From the NCBI RefSeq assembly GCF_025770735.1, contig NZ_JAODPB010000003.1, forward strand, positions 124,001 through 188,000: 64,000 bases of DNA, written 5' to 3'. Below are positions 1-8,067 of the stretch, piece after piece. Both the position numbers and the translations under genes were made by a program. How positions within the stretch are numbered: position 1 is the first letter of the stretch; every line of letters starts with the position of its first letter. This DNA comes from Shouchella tritolerans (GTDB taxonomy: Bacteria; Bacillota; Bacilli; Bacillales; Bacillaceae_D). The notes beneath the pieces are model-generated. The model worked only from the letters and a program-made list of their open reading frames with translations, was not told the DNA's origin and made no database searches.

Positions 1-48
1 AACCATCATGCCTCCGGGGATTTTTTCAATGCTTTGTTTTACCTTCAT
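1..48 (-). CDS. kdgT: 2-keto-3-deoxygluconate permease, 5' end only (partial at window edge)
   Basis: The first 48 bases, read on the minus strand, encode the 16-residue start MKVKQSIEKIPGGMMV. This closely matches the remembered N-terminus of the KdgT family (E. coli begins MQIKRSIEKIPGGMM), an inner-membrane symporter for 2-keto-3-deoxygluconate from pectin breakdown. An AAGG-type ribosome site lies just upstream (about 54-60). The rest of the gene is outside the window. It shares orientation with the PrpR-like regulator gene, which ends at 188 and may control it. The call rests on only 16 residues. Confidence 0.7.
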   Translation of the reverse strand, partial: MKVKQSIEKIPGGMMV

Positions 49-93
49 CAGAAGATCCCTTCTTTCTGTTTCATTTTGAAACGAATTCCAAGC

Positions 94-107
94 TGGAAAC
101 GCTTAAA
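94..107. promoter_or_regulatory. cre-like box upstream of kdgT
   Basis: TGGAAACGCTTAAA differs at two positions from the Bacillus catabolite-responsive consensus TGWAANCGNTNWCA. It lies about 50 bases upstream of the kdgT start, where CcpA control of a sugar-acid permease would be expected. Recognised by eye. Confidence 0.4.
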
Positions 108-157
108 AGAAATGATTACAGCAAAAATGATACGCTTTCTTTTGGAAATTGCAATAC

Positions 158-200
158 AAAACTCAAATAATGTTGCAAATAGCAACATTATTTGAGTTTT
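158..200. terminator. bidirectional hairpin terminator overlapping the regulator stop codon
   Basis: A perfect 19-bp inverted repeat (158-176 and 182-200) with a 5-base loop. It starts with an A-run and ends with a T-run, so it can terminate in both directions. It includes the TAA of the regulator gene (188-190) and separates it from kdgT. Confidence 0.85.
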
Positions 201-1783
201 CTCCACAATGTTGTTCGATTAATTTGTAAACGTTCGGCTGTTTTTGATTGGTTATAGCCTTCCTCTTCAAGTACATGTTTAATCAACGTTTTTTCCATTT
301 CCTCCAGCGTCTGCCCTAAATCAATTCGAGCAAAGCCTTTCTCCGACCAACTGTCGCTAAAGTCAATATACGGTTGGCTTGTAGCAACAACTTTTGCGAA
401 GATGAACTCCTTTAACCAATTTAAATTTCCCATAATGGCTGGGTGAATGCTGCCCCGGTAGCCGATAATTTGCTTGCCATATAGCTGGTTCGCTTCCGCG
501 ATTAAGCGCCTTAAAAAGCCTGGCCATTCGTCTTTGCGTTCGCACAGCGACGGAATTGATACAGTTGGCAGGTTGTTTAAAAAAGACAACTGTTTTTCGC
601 TGTGGACGACATAAGGTGTTGTTTTAAGCACCGTTTCCTCTAGTTGTCTCCATTGTGTAGTAGAAAGTTCTTCCGCATGGGTAATAAACAGGGAAAGCCC
701 ATTTGCTTCAAAATCAGGCATTTGCAATAAATCTTTTGCACGGCATGTAATGGCCAATCCTGGCAAAAGGCCTCTTGCAAGCGCTTGTTCTCCAGACCCG
801 TTTTTGCCAATAAGCGCTACAGAATGTTTGCCGGCAGCGGCTTCATAGTCGCGGGAAAGTGAATCGTTTGCCCCGAGGACGAGCGGTACGGATAAATGAG
901 GCACTTCAAATACTGTGGCTCCTTTTGGCAGTGATTGGTGGAGAGTAGTAGTCGTCAACAGCCAAGTCGATGCGTTTTCAGTTCCAATATTTTTTACAGT
1001 AAAGCAAACGTAGGTTCCAGCTACTTCTGTAAAGACAGAGTGCGTTTTGTTTTGAATAAGTGAATGTAACTGGCTGGTGGCTGCTTTAAGCACCGCTTGA
1101 TTCTCTTGTAGCTTGTCGCTTACAGCAAACACATGCCCAGTTCCATCAGCCAAAAGCTGCAACTGGCCAGACTGAAAAAAGGCAGAACGAAAATATTTAT
1201 GCTCTTGCTTACTGTCATGCATCTTTTTGCCTAGAAGGTCCGCTTGCTCAAGTGCGGTTCTTACAGATTCTTCTCCAGATGTAATCAAAATTCCTTCCAA
1301 CCCATGTTTGTTTGCTAAGCTGGTTGTAATGGCATCGCCGACTATCATTTTTCGCCCGGCTGCCTTGGCGGCAATAATGGCTGGCTCCACTTCTTCTTCC
1401 CTTGTGACTGCTGTGATTGGAATATCGGTTTCGATTAACTCTGTTACCTTGGTAAAGCTAAGGGAAATGTTTTCAAAGGCAATAATTTCTGTTTGTTCCC
1501 GCTCCGCTTGTATGAGCAAAATCATTCGTAAAATATCAAAACCAGAAATAGGAACTTCAACAACAGGTTTTTCTGTCCGAGTGCGAATCACTTTGGCCGT
1601 TCCACCACGGCTAATGAATAGATCGGTCTGCGCTTGTACTTCCGTTGTCAAAAGAGGCAAAGATTGCTGAAGGTCAGCTATATGGATTGTCATATCGAGG
1701 TGTTCGAATTCGTTTTGTGTTCGTTTAAATATTTCTGCTAAGCCCTCATAAGGGGCAATGATCGTAACGTGTATTTTGCGCAT
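188..1783 (-). CDS. PrpR-N / Fis-type transcriptional regulator with degenerate AAA+ domain
   Basis: A 531-residue regulator. Residues about 1-190 resemble the PrpR N-terminal sensory domain of propionate and related activators. The C-terminus is a Fis-type helix-turn-helix (NQSKTAERLQINRTTLWRKLK). The central part corresponds to a sigma-54 AAA+ domain but is decayed: the Walker A position reads GKNGSGEQ, with Glu replacing the catalytic Lys, and no GAFTGA loop is present. It therefore probably acts without sigma-54. The ATG at 1783 is preferred over an upstream in-frame ATG at 1810 because GGAGG lies about 8 bases before it. It is divergent from murQ and upstream of kdgT; which of these it controls is unknown. 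Confidence 0.8.
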   Translation of the reverse strand: MRKIHVTIIAPYEGLAEIFKRTQNEFEHLDMTIHIADLQQSLPLLTTEVQAQTDLFISRGGTAKVIRTRTEKPVVEVPISGFDILRMILLIQAEREQTEIIAFENISLSFTKVTELIETDIPITAVTREEEVEPAIIAAKAAGRKMIVGDAITTSLANKHGLEGILITSGEESVRTALEQADLLGKKMHDSKQEHKYFRSAFFQSGQLQLLADGTGHVFAVSDKLQENQAVLKAATSQLHSLIQNKTHSVFTEVAGTYVCFTVKNIGTENASTWLLTTTTLHQSLPKGATVFEVPHLSVPLVLGANDSLSRDYEAAAGKHSVALIGKNGSGEQALARGLLPGLAITCRAKDLLQMPDFEANGLSLFITHAEELSTTQWRQLEETVLKTTPYVVHSEKQLSFLNNLPTVSIPSLCERKDEWPGFLRRLIAEANQLYGKQIIGYRGSIHPAIMGNLNWLKEFIFAKVVATSQPYIDFSDSWSEKGFARIDLGQTLEEMEKTLIKHVLEEEGYNQSKTAERLQINRTTLWRKLK

Positions 1784-1880
1784 CGTTTTCCCTCCATCAT
1801 GCAACTGCACTACAAAGCCGTCATCTTTTAGAAAGTACCACGATCAAATAAGGAAAACAATAATAGCCAGACGGATGGTT

Positions 1881-1903
1881 ATTATGAAATTTTATTTCGT
1901 AAT
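1881..1903. promoter_or_regulatory. palindromic operator candidate in regulator-murQ gap
   Basis: ATTATGAAAT-TTT-ATTTCGTAAT is an inverted repeat with 10-base arms (9 of 10 paired) and a 3-base centre. It sits 14 bases upstream of the murQ -35 element, a position suited to activation. It may also overlap a -35 region of the divergent regulator gene. The binding protein is not known; the adjacent PrpR-like protein is the natural candidate. Confidence 0.55.
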
Positions 1904-1917
1904 AAATTAAAATTATG

Positions 1918-1946
1918 TTGACGTTTTATTTCTTTGGAGCGATAAT
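1918..1946 (+). promoter_or_regulatory. sigma-A promoter of the murQ operon
   Basis: TTGACG, a 17-base spacer and GATAAT give a near-consensus vegetative promoter. The -10 box ends about 40 bases before the murQ start. No -24/-12 motif is seen, which agrees with the regulator lacking a GAFTGA loop. Confidence 0.8.
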
Positions 1947-1984
1947 AAACATATAAACATGCTATTGATTAAGAGGTGAATGTT

Positions 1985-2875
1985 TTGCTTAATAAGTTAA
2001 AAACAGAAACGCGCAACCAAGCGACAATGGCGCTTGACAGTATGCCGATCAACGATATTTTAAAAACGATGAATACGGAAGATGCGAAAGTGCCAACAGC
2101 CATTGCAGAACAACTTCCGCAAATTGAAAAAGCAGTTAAATTGGTGGTTGCCTCTTTCAAACGGGGCGGAAGGCTCATTTACGCTGGCGCTGGCACTTCA
2201 GGACGCCTAGGTGTCTTGGATGCTGTTGAGTGCAAACCTACTTTTGGTGTTACACCGGAAATGGTAAGGGGCGTAATCGCTGGTGGTGAGCAAGCTTTTA
2301 CAGAAGCAGTCGAAGGAGCAGAAGACGATGAGCGTGCTGGTGCAAATGATTGCAACCGCTTAAATATAGGCGACAAGGATACGGTTATTGCTCTTGCGGC
2401 TAGCGGCCGCACGCCATACGCGATTGGCGTGTTGAAAGAAGCCCAGGCTCGTGGGGCTAACACGGTGTCCATTGCTTGCAACAAGGAGGCGAAAATGAGC
2501 CAATACGCTGCTGTTGCGATTGAAGTAGAAACTGGGCCGGAAGTGTTGACTGGATCAACTCGCTTAAAAGCAGGAACAGCCCAAAAACTCATTTTAAATA
2601 TGATTTCAACAACAGCAATGGTTGGGATTGGCAAGGTCTATCAAAATTTAATGGTGGATGTACAACCGACAAACCAAAAACTAGTTGAGCGCGCCAAACG
2701 GATTATTATGGAGGCAACCGATTCAACCTACGAGACAGCAGACGACTACTACGAAAAAGCAAATGGGCATGTGAAGGCAGCCATTGTGATGATTTTGCTC
2801 GATTGCTCTTATGATGAAGCGCTTACGAAACTACAAAGCGCCAAAGGGTTTATTCGCAAAACGGTAGAAAAATAA
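1985..2875 (+). CDS. murQ: N-acetylmuramic acid 6-phosphate etherase
   Basis: A 296-residue cytoplasmic lyase that cleaves the D-lactyl ether of MurNAc-6-phosphate, giving GlcNAc-6-phosphate and lactate in cell-wall recycling. The SIS fold carries the family motifs GAGTSGRLGVLDAVEC, AASGRTPYAIG and STRLKAGTAQKL. Length matches E. coli MurQ. TTG at 1985 is preferred because AGAGGTGA lies 5 bases before it; the in-frame GTG at 1976 lies inside that ribosome site. It is the first gene of murQ-murP-mupG. Confidence 0.93.
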   Translation: MLNKLKTETRNQATMALDSMPINDILKTMNTEDAKVPTAIAEQLPQIEKAVKLVVASFKRGGRLIYAGAGTSGRLGVLDAVECKPTFGVTPEMVRGVIAGGEQAFTEAVEGAEDDERAGANDCNRLNIGDKDTVIALAASGRTPYAIGVLKEAQARGANTVSIACNKEAKMSQYAAVAIEVETGPEVLTGSTRLKAGTAQKLILNMISTTAMVGIGKVYQNLMVDVQPTNQKLVERAKRIIMEATDSTYETADDYYEKANGHVKAAIVMILLDCSYDEALTKLQSAKGFIRKTVEK

Positions 2876-2897
2876 TTTGTGAAAGAAGGGGAAACGT

Positions 2898-4250
2898 GTG
2901 AACAAAGAACAACGCATGGCCTCAGAAATTCTTGAACATATTGGCGGGAAAGGAAATGTCGATTCCCTTACTCATTGTATGACGCGTGTCCGTGTTGCCG
3001 TAAAAGACGATGCCCTAGTCAATCAGGATGCATTAAAGAAAATTGAAGGGGTTATGGGAGTCGTTGAAGACGACACATGGCAAATTGTCGTGGGCCCAGG
3101 TACCGTCAATGTCGTTACGGAAGAAATGAAAAAGCTCGCTCGCACTGGGTCAATGTCTTTTGAAGAACAGACTGCCAAAGCACAGGAAGAACGGAAAAAG
3201 AAAAACAAAACACCATTTAAACAATTTTTGCGGAGCTTAGGGAATATTTTTATTCCCCTTATTCCAGGCCTCGTCGCATCGGGAATCATTAATGGCGTTG
3301 CCAACTTTCTAATTAACTCAGGCATGCAAAAAGAAGAGCATACATGGCTCTTACTAATGACCATTTTAGGAGGCGGCCTATTTACGTATTTGGCGATTGT
3401 GGTTGGCTGGAATACGGCTAAAGAATTTGGCGGGACACCGGTGCTAGGAGCGATTGCCGGGATGTTCATTTTTAACCCGGCCCTTGCTGAGGTGACTGTA
3501 TTTGGTGAAGCCCTTGTGCCAGGCCGCGGCGGATTGTTTGGCGTCATTTTTGCGGCATGGTTAATGACGTTCTTTGAACGCCACATCCGCAAAGTCATTC
3601 CGAAATCGGTCGATATCATTTTCACATCGCTGTTTACTGTCATTATTGTTGGCTTTTTATCGATTTATGCGATCATGCCAGTTGCCGGTATTGTATCGGA
3701 TGGGATCACATCTGGCATCCACTTTATTTTAAACATGGGTGGGCCGATTGCTGGGGCGCTCATGGCAGGCTTTTTCCTTCCGCTAGTCATGGTTGGGTTG
3801 CATCATGGCTTAACGCCGATTCATGCCGAGCTCATTAATGTATTCGGTTTTACAACGCTGTTACCAATTTTAGCAATGGCAGGAGCAGGCCAGGTTGGAG
3901 CAGCAATCGCTATCTTTGTTAAAACACGGAATCCCCGTCTGCGCAATATTATTAAAGGCGGCTTGCCTGTTGGCTTCCTTGGTATCGGGGAACCGTTGCT
4001 TTACGGGGTAACGCTCCCACTTGGACGCCCGTTTGTGACAGCCAGCTTAGGCGCAGCTGTTGGCGGGGCCATGCAAGCAATATTTACCACAGGCGCCACA
4101 GGAATCGGCGTTTCCGGCTTGTCCCTTACACCGTTAATTGCGGAAGGCAAATACCTCTACTACTTAGGCGGTATTGCGCTAGCTTATTTGTTTGGTTTTC
4201 TGTTTACCTACATGTTCGGTTTTAAAGAAGAAATGGCGAAAGACATTTAA
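2898..4250 (+). CDS. murP: PTS MurNAc transporter, fused EIIB-EIIC
   Basis: A 450-residue membrane protein. The N-terminal EIIB domain (1-90) has the phosphorylated cysteine at residue 27 in THCMTRVRV. A basic linker leads to a hydrophobic EIIC domain with about ten membrane segments and the GIGEPLLYG motif near residue 360. There is no EIIA domain, as usual for MurP, so phosphate must come from a general glucose-type EIIA elsewhere. It imports and 6-phosphorylates MurNAc or MurNAc-GlcNAc. The start is GTG at 2898, 22 bases after murQ. Specificity is inferred from murQ and mupG on each side. Confidence 0.9.
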   Translation: MNKEQRMASEILEHIGGKGNVDSLTHCMTRVRVAVKDDALVNQDALKKIEGVMGVVEDDTWQIVVGPGTVNVVTEEMKKLARTGSMSFEEQTAKAQEERKKKNKTPFKQFLRSLGNIFIPLIPGLVASGIINGVANFLINSGMQKEEHTWLLLMTILGGGLFTYLAIVVGWNTAKEFGGTPVLGAIAGMFIFNPALAEVTVFGEALVPGRGGLFGVIFAAWLMTFFERHIRKVIPKSVDIIFTSLFTVIIVGFLSIYAIMPVAGIVSDGITSGIHFILNMGGPIAGALMAGFFLPLVMVGLHHGLTPIHAELINVFGFTTLLPILAMAGAGQVGAAIAIFVKTRNPRLRNIIKGGLPVGFLGIGEPLLYGVTLPLGRPFVTASLGAAVGGAMQAIFTTGATGIGVSGLSLTPLIAEGKYLYYLGGIALAYLFGFLFTYMFGFKEEMAKDI

Positions 4251-4268
4251 GCTGGAGGTGGAGAAAGA

Positions 4269-5327
4269 GTGAAGCTTGGTGTGTCCGTTTATCTCAGCCA
4301 GCCATTTTTAGAGCAAGAAGCTTATTTAAAAAAAGCCGCTGCCGCTGGATTTAATGTACTGTTTACTTCATTGCACATCCCTGAAGACGATGCTTCTTTG
4401 TATGCAGAACGACTCAAGCAAGTTGGAAAGTTTGCCAAAGCGAATCATATGCGGCTCATATGCGATGTGTCGCCTGACTCAATGAAACATTTAAATTTGT
4501 CATGGCAACAAGCGAGCAACTTAAAAGAGTGGGGCGTTACAGGACTGCGTATCGATTATGGGGTGGCGAACGAGACGGTGGTGCGCCTATCACAAGAGAT
4601 GCAAATTGTCTTAAATGCAAGCACCCTCGATAAAAGGGAAGCCATCGCATTGCGCCAAGCTGGCCTCGATCCAAACAAAGTCGAGGTGTGGCACAATTTT
4701 TACCCTCGCCCTGAGACGGGGTTAAGCCGAGAAGACTTTCGGCAGACAAACACATTTCTTTCTGAAATGGGCTTCTCGGTGATGGCGTTTATCCCTGGTG
4801 ATGTACCAAGGGGTCCGCTGTTCAAGGGTTTGCCGACACTTGAAGACCATCGGGAGATGTCGCCGTTTGCCTCGTTTCTTGATCTATATGAAGGCGAAGG
4901 CATTGAAACGATTTTAGTCGGCGACAAGGGCTTGTCTGATAGCAGCTTTGAGCAATTTCACGTCTATCATAATGAAAAAGCAGTGCTGTTGAGGGTGCAG
5001 GCAGCGGGTGAGAATGTCGTTGATTTAGAGGAAAAACACCGCAACCGCAAAGATGCAGCCCGTGATGTTCTCAGGTCGGAGTCGTCTCGTTCCTTCGCAT
5101 CGATTGGAAAGCGAGATGTAACGCCGGTAAACACGGTGGCACGACCTATTGGCACCGTGACAATCGACAATAACCGTTATGGCCGTTACCAAGGCGAAGT
5201 ACAAATTACAAAAACAGACTTGCCTGCTGATGAAAAAGTAAATGTGCTAGGCCGCGTAATCGACAACGATATGCCGTTAATCAAGCGCATAAAAGGCGGG
5301 CAAAAGTGGAAGTTTAAATGGATATAA
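4269..5327 (+). CDS. mupG: 6-phospho-N-acetylmuramidase (DUF871)
   Basis: A 352-residue protein of the DUF871 family, described in Staphylococcus aureus as MupG. It splits MurNAc-6-phosphate-GlcNAc after PTS uptake, supplying MurNAc-6-P to MurQ. It has an N-terminal TIM-barrel (MKLGVSVYLSQ; LRIDYG; ASTLDKRE; EVWHNFYPRPETGLS) and a smaller C-terminal cyclophilin-like domain from about residue 245. The GTG start follows AGGTGGAGAAA. It sits 18 bases after murP, so the three genes form one operon for muropeptide disaccharide salvage. Confidence 0.88.
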   Translation: MKLGVSVYLSQPFLEQEAYLKKAAAAGFNVLFTSLHIPEDDASLYAERLKQVGKFAKANHMRLICDVSPDSMKHLNLSWQQASNLKEWGVTGLRIDYGVANETVVRLSQEMQIVLNASTLDKREAIALRQAGLDPNKVEVWHNFYPRPETGLSREDFRQTNTFLSEMGFSVMAFIPGDVPRGPLFKGLPTLEDHREMSPFASFLDLYEGEGIETILVGDKGLSDSSFEQFHVYHNEKAVLLRVQAAGENVVDLEEKHRNRKDAARDVLRSESSRSFASIGKRDVTPVNTVARPIGTVTIDNNRYGRYQGEVQITKTDLPADEKVNVLGRVIDNDMPLIKRIKGGQKWKFKWI

Positions 5328-5354
5328 CAGGAGCAGGTTGTACCTGCTCCTGTT
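5326..5354 (+). terminator. hairpin after mupG
   Basis: A perfect 13-bp stem (5326-5338 with 5342-5354) and 3-base loop begins at the mupG stop codon. The following T-content is modest and interrupted, so termination strength is uncertain. Confidence 0.6.
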
Positions 5355-5468
5355 GGTCTTGCTGTTCGTGTTGTTACTTTATCGTTAAATTTTCTCGCTC
5401 CATCCTTCGCTTAACAGAATCGTTCTGAAAAGGTAAACTATAGTTGGAACGTGAGAAGGAGTGGTAAG

Positions 5469-6479
5469 ATGGTCACGATGGGTGATATCGCGAAAAAAGC
5501 TGGTGTGAGTACGGTAACGGTCTCAAAAGCGCTGAATGATAAAGAAGGCGTAAGCGATGATATGAAACGAAAAATCAAGCAGATAGCTGCTGAAATGGGC
5601 TATCGCTTTCATGCGGCCGCTAAGTCGATGAGAAGCGGGCGCACCAATAATATCGTCATTTTAATCCCTGAACGATTCGCCGGTGATGAGCAAGCATTTT
5701 ATTTAAAGTTTTACAGGCAAATCATATCGGTGCTTGAATCCTATGATTACTATGGCATCTTGCAAATATTGAGTTCTGATGATGAAGAGCGGCTCATGCT
5801 GCCGAAAGCATTTCTAGAAAACAGAGCTGACGGCGTTATCGCACTGGGCCAGCCAAAAAAAGAATACATCGAACATGTAGTAAAAGAAAACGTGCCCCTT
5901 GTATTCCTTGATTTTTATATGGATCAATTAAATGCAGATGTGGTCGTTACTGATAATTTTTACGCTGTTTACGAGTTGACGAATTATTTAATTAGCCAAG
6001 GTCACCGTGAAATTGGGTTCGTTGGCAATGTTCACACAACAAGTAGTATCCAAGACCGTTTTTTAGGAATGTATAAATCGTTGCTAGAACACCGGCTCCC
6101 TTTCAATGAACGTAACTTGGTCAGTGATCGGGATGATTCAGGCCGTTTTATTGATTTCGTATTGCCGGAAACGTTGCCGACTGCTTTTGTGTGCAATTGC
6201 GACCACGTAGGCTATTTGCTTATTAAAAAGTTAACGGATAGCGGGGTCCGTGTCCCAGAAGACTGCTCTGTTGTTGGCTTTGATAATGATATTTACGCAA
6301 CATTGTCGACCCCGCCTTTAACAACAGTGGAAGTCGATGTAGAAGAGATGGCCAAAGTAGCCACAAAACGAATGATTGAAAAGCTTGAAGGCGATAAAGG
6401 CAGCGTTGGCTACGGCAGGATGTTAATCAAAGGATCGATTGTCTTCCGCGAATCTGTTAAAAACATTCAACATGATTGA
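5469..6479 (+). CDS. LacI-family transcriptional repressor
   Basis: A 336-residue regulator. The N-terminal LacI helix-turn-helix (MGDIAKKAGVSTVTVSKALN) and hinge are followed by a periplasmic-binding-protein-like sensor domain (SVVGFDNDIYATLSTPPLTTV). ATG 5469 is preferred to the upstream GTG (5451) because AAGGAG lies 7 bases before it. It sits just upstream of the mannan/beta-glycoside operon, whose promoter region holds LacI-type palindromes, so it is very probably the local repressor. The inducer is unknown, presumably a beta-manno- or beta-gluco-oligosaccharide. Confidence 0.9.
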   Translation: MVTMGDIAKKAGVSTVTVSKALNDKEGVSDDMKRKIKQIAAEMGYRFHAAAKSMRSGRTNNIVILIPERFAGDEQAFYLKFYRQIISVLESYDYYGILQILSSDDEERLMLPKAFLENRADGVIALGQPKKEYIEHVVKENVPLVFLDFYMDQLNADVVVTDNFYAVYELTNYLISQGHREIGFVGNVHTTSSIQDRFLGMYKSLLEHRLPFNERNLVSDRDDSGRFIDFVLPETLPTAFVCNCDHVGYLLIKKLTDSGVRVPEDCSVVGFDNDIYATLSTPPLTTVEVDVEEMAKVATKRMIEKLEGDKGSVGYGRMLIKGSIVFRESVKNIQHD

Positions 6480-6501
6480 ACAACTAAAACGTACTTCTTC
6501 C

Positions 6502-6530
6502 AACAGCTTGAAAAAGCTGTTTTTTTATTT
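6502..6530 (+). terminator. terminator of the lacI-type gene
   Basis: An 8-bp stem (6502-6509 with 6514-6521), GAAA loop and run of Ts, 22 bases after the stop codon. Confidence 0.85.
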
Positions 6531-6542
6531 TCATTTTTCCTA

Positions 6543-6605
6543 TTGACTCGTAAACGCTTTCATATTAAGGTTATCTTATCTTTATTTTTACTTAAACGTT
6601 AACTT
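6543..6605 (+). promoter_or_regulatory. promoter and operator region of the mannan operon
   Basis: TTGACT at 6543-6548 is a likely -35 element. CGTAAACGCTTTCA (6549-6562) resembles a cre or LacI-type site overlapping the promoter. CTTAAACGTTAACTT (6591-6605) is a second palindrome centred on CG, typical of LacI-family operators. Two sites suggest both local LacI repression and CcpA control. The -10 box is not clear. Confidence 0.55.
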
Positions 6606-6650
6606 AAAAAACGAATGAGACAACAACATTCGTTGGAAAAGGGGAGAACG

Positions 6651-8039
6651 ATGACGACGTATCGGTTTCCACCGGACTTTTGGTGGGGGACAGCTGTGTC
6701 GGCCACGCAAATTGAAGGCGCGGCAGACCGTGACGGCAAAGGCAAAAATATTTGGGATCACTGGTATGAAACGGAGCCAAACCGTTTTTTTAACGAGGTA
6801 GGGCCAGCCAAAACATCGCAATTTTATGATCGCTATAAAGAAGACATTGCTTTGATGAAAAAACTTGGCCATACCTCATTTCGTTTCTCAATCTCATGGT
6901 CAAGGCTTATTCCTTCAGGACATGGCGAGGTGAACGAAAAAGCCGTTCACTTTTACGATCAAGTCATTAATGAATTACTTGCTGCAGGGATTACGCCATT
7001 TGTTAACTTGTTTCACTTTGATATGCCAATGGCGATGCAGAAAATAGGCGGCTTTGAAAACCGTGAAGTTGCGTATGCATTTGCTCGTTACGCAGAAATA
7101 TGCTTTACGTATTTCGGGGACCGTGTGAAAACGTGGTTTACCCATAATGAACCGATTGTGCCAGTGGAAGGCGGTTATTTATACGAGTTTCATTACCCGA
7201 AAGTCGTTGATTTCAAGCGGGCAGTTCAAGTTGGCTACCATACAATGCTTTCCAGTGCTCTAGCAATTGAACGCTACCGCCGTTTAGGGCAAGAAGGCAA
7301 AATCGGCATCATTTTAAACTTAACGCCATCCTACCCTCGTTCAGAGGAAATTGAACGAGATGTAGAAGCGGCTAAACGCGCTGATGCTTTTTTTAACCGT
7401 TCTTTTCTCGATCCGTCTGTAAAAGGGACTTTTCCGCAAGAACTAGTGGAAATTTTAAAACAATATGGCCTTATGCCTCATGTAGAAGAAGGCGACAAAG
7501 CGCTAATTGCCGCCAACACAGTCGACTTACTAGGCATCAATTATTATCAACCTCGGCGAGTGAAAGCGAAAGAAACGCCTATAGGAGAGGGACCGCTTAT
7601 GCCTGGATCATTTTTTGATGGCTATGATATGCCTGGCAAAAAAATCAATCCCCATCGTGGCTGGGAAATTTACGAAAAAGGCATCTATGATTTATTGATG
7701 AACGTAAAGGACCATTATGGAAATATCGAATGCTTTATTTCGGAAAACGGAATGGGCGTTGAAGGCGAAGAAAAGTTTCGTGATGAAGCTGGTGTCATAC
7801 AAGATGATTACCGAATTGAATTCATCTCGAACCATTTGCGCTGGCTCCATAAAGCGCTGACGGAGGGCGCCAATGTGAAAGGGTACCATTTGTGGACGTT
7901 TATGGACAATTGGTCGTGGACAAATGCTTATAAAAACCGCTATGGATTTGTGTCTGTTGATTTAGAAAACGATGGCAAACGGACGGTTAAGAAAAGTGGC
8001 TGGTGGTTTAAAACGGTAATTGAAAACAATGGCTTTTAG
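6651..8039 (+). CDS. GH1 beta-glycosidase, probably 6-phospho-beta-glycosidase
   Basis: A 462-residue cytoplasmic family 1 glycoside hydrolase. The acid/base Glu is in FTHNEP (about E167) and the nucleophile in FISENG (about E365). The C-terminal motif DNWSWTNAYKNRYGF is closer to LacG-type 6-phospho enzymes (DVFSWSNGYEKRYG) than to the E-containing motif of plain beta-glucosidases, though the usual Lys position is shifted. The next gene resembles a beta-glucoside kinase, which supports a phosphorylated substrate. ATG 6651 is chosen over 6615 because GGGGAG precedes it. First gene of the operon; mannobiose or cellobiose specificity is not decided. Confidence 0.85.
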   Translation: MTTYRFPPDFWWGTAVSATQIEGAADRDGKGKNIWDHWYETEPNRFFNEVGPAKTSQFYDRYKEDIALMKKLGHTSFRFSISWSRLIPSGHGEVNEKAVHFYDQVINELLAAGITPFVNLFHFDMPMAMQKIGGFENREVAYAFARYAEICFTYFGDRVKTWFTHNEPIVPVEGGYLYEFHYPKVVDFKRAVQVGYHTMLSSALAIERYRRLGQEGKIGIILNLTPSYPRSEEIERDVEAAKRADAFFNRSFLDPSVKGTFPQELVEILKQYGLMPHVEEGDKALIAANTVDLLGINYYQPRRVKAKETPIGEGPLMPGSFFDGYDMPGKKINPHRGWEIYEKGIYDLLMNVKDHYGNIECFISENGMGVEGEEKFRDEAGVIQDDYRIEFISNHLRWLHKALTEGANVKGYHLWTFMDNWSWTNAYKNRYGFVSVDLENDGKRTVKKSGWWFKTVIENNGF

Positions 8040-8067
8040 CGAAGTTGTTGGAAGGGAGAGAAAGCAT

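Noticed and set aside
1227-1670. 147-codon plus-strand frame inside the PrpR-like regulator
   Set aside because: Antisense shadow of a real gene; composition mirrors the regulator codons and no ribosome site fits.
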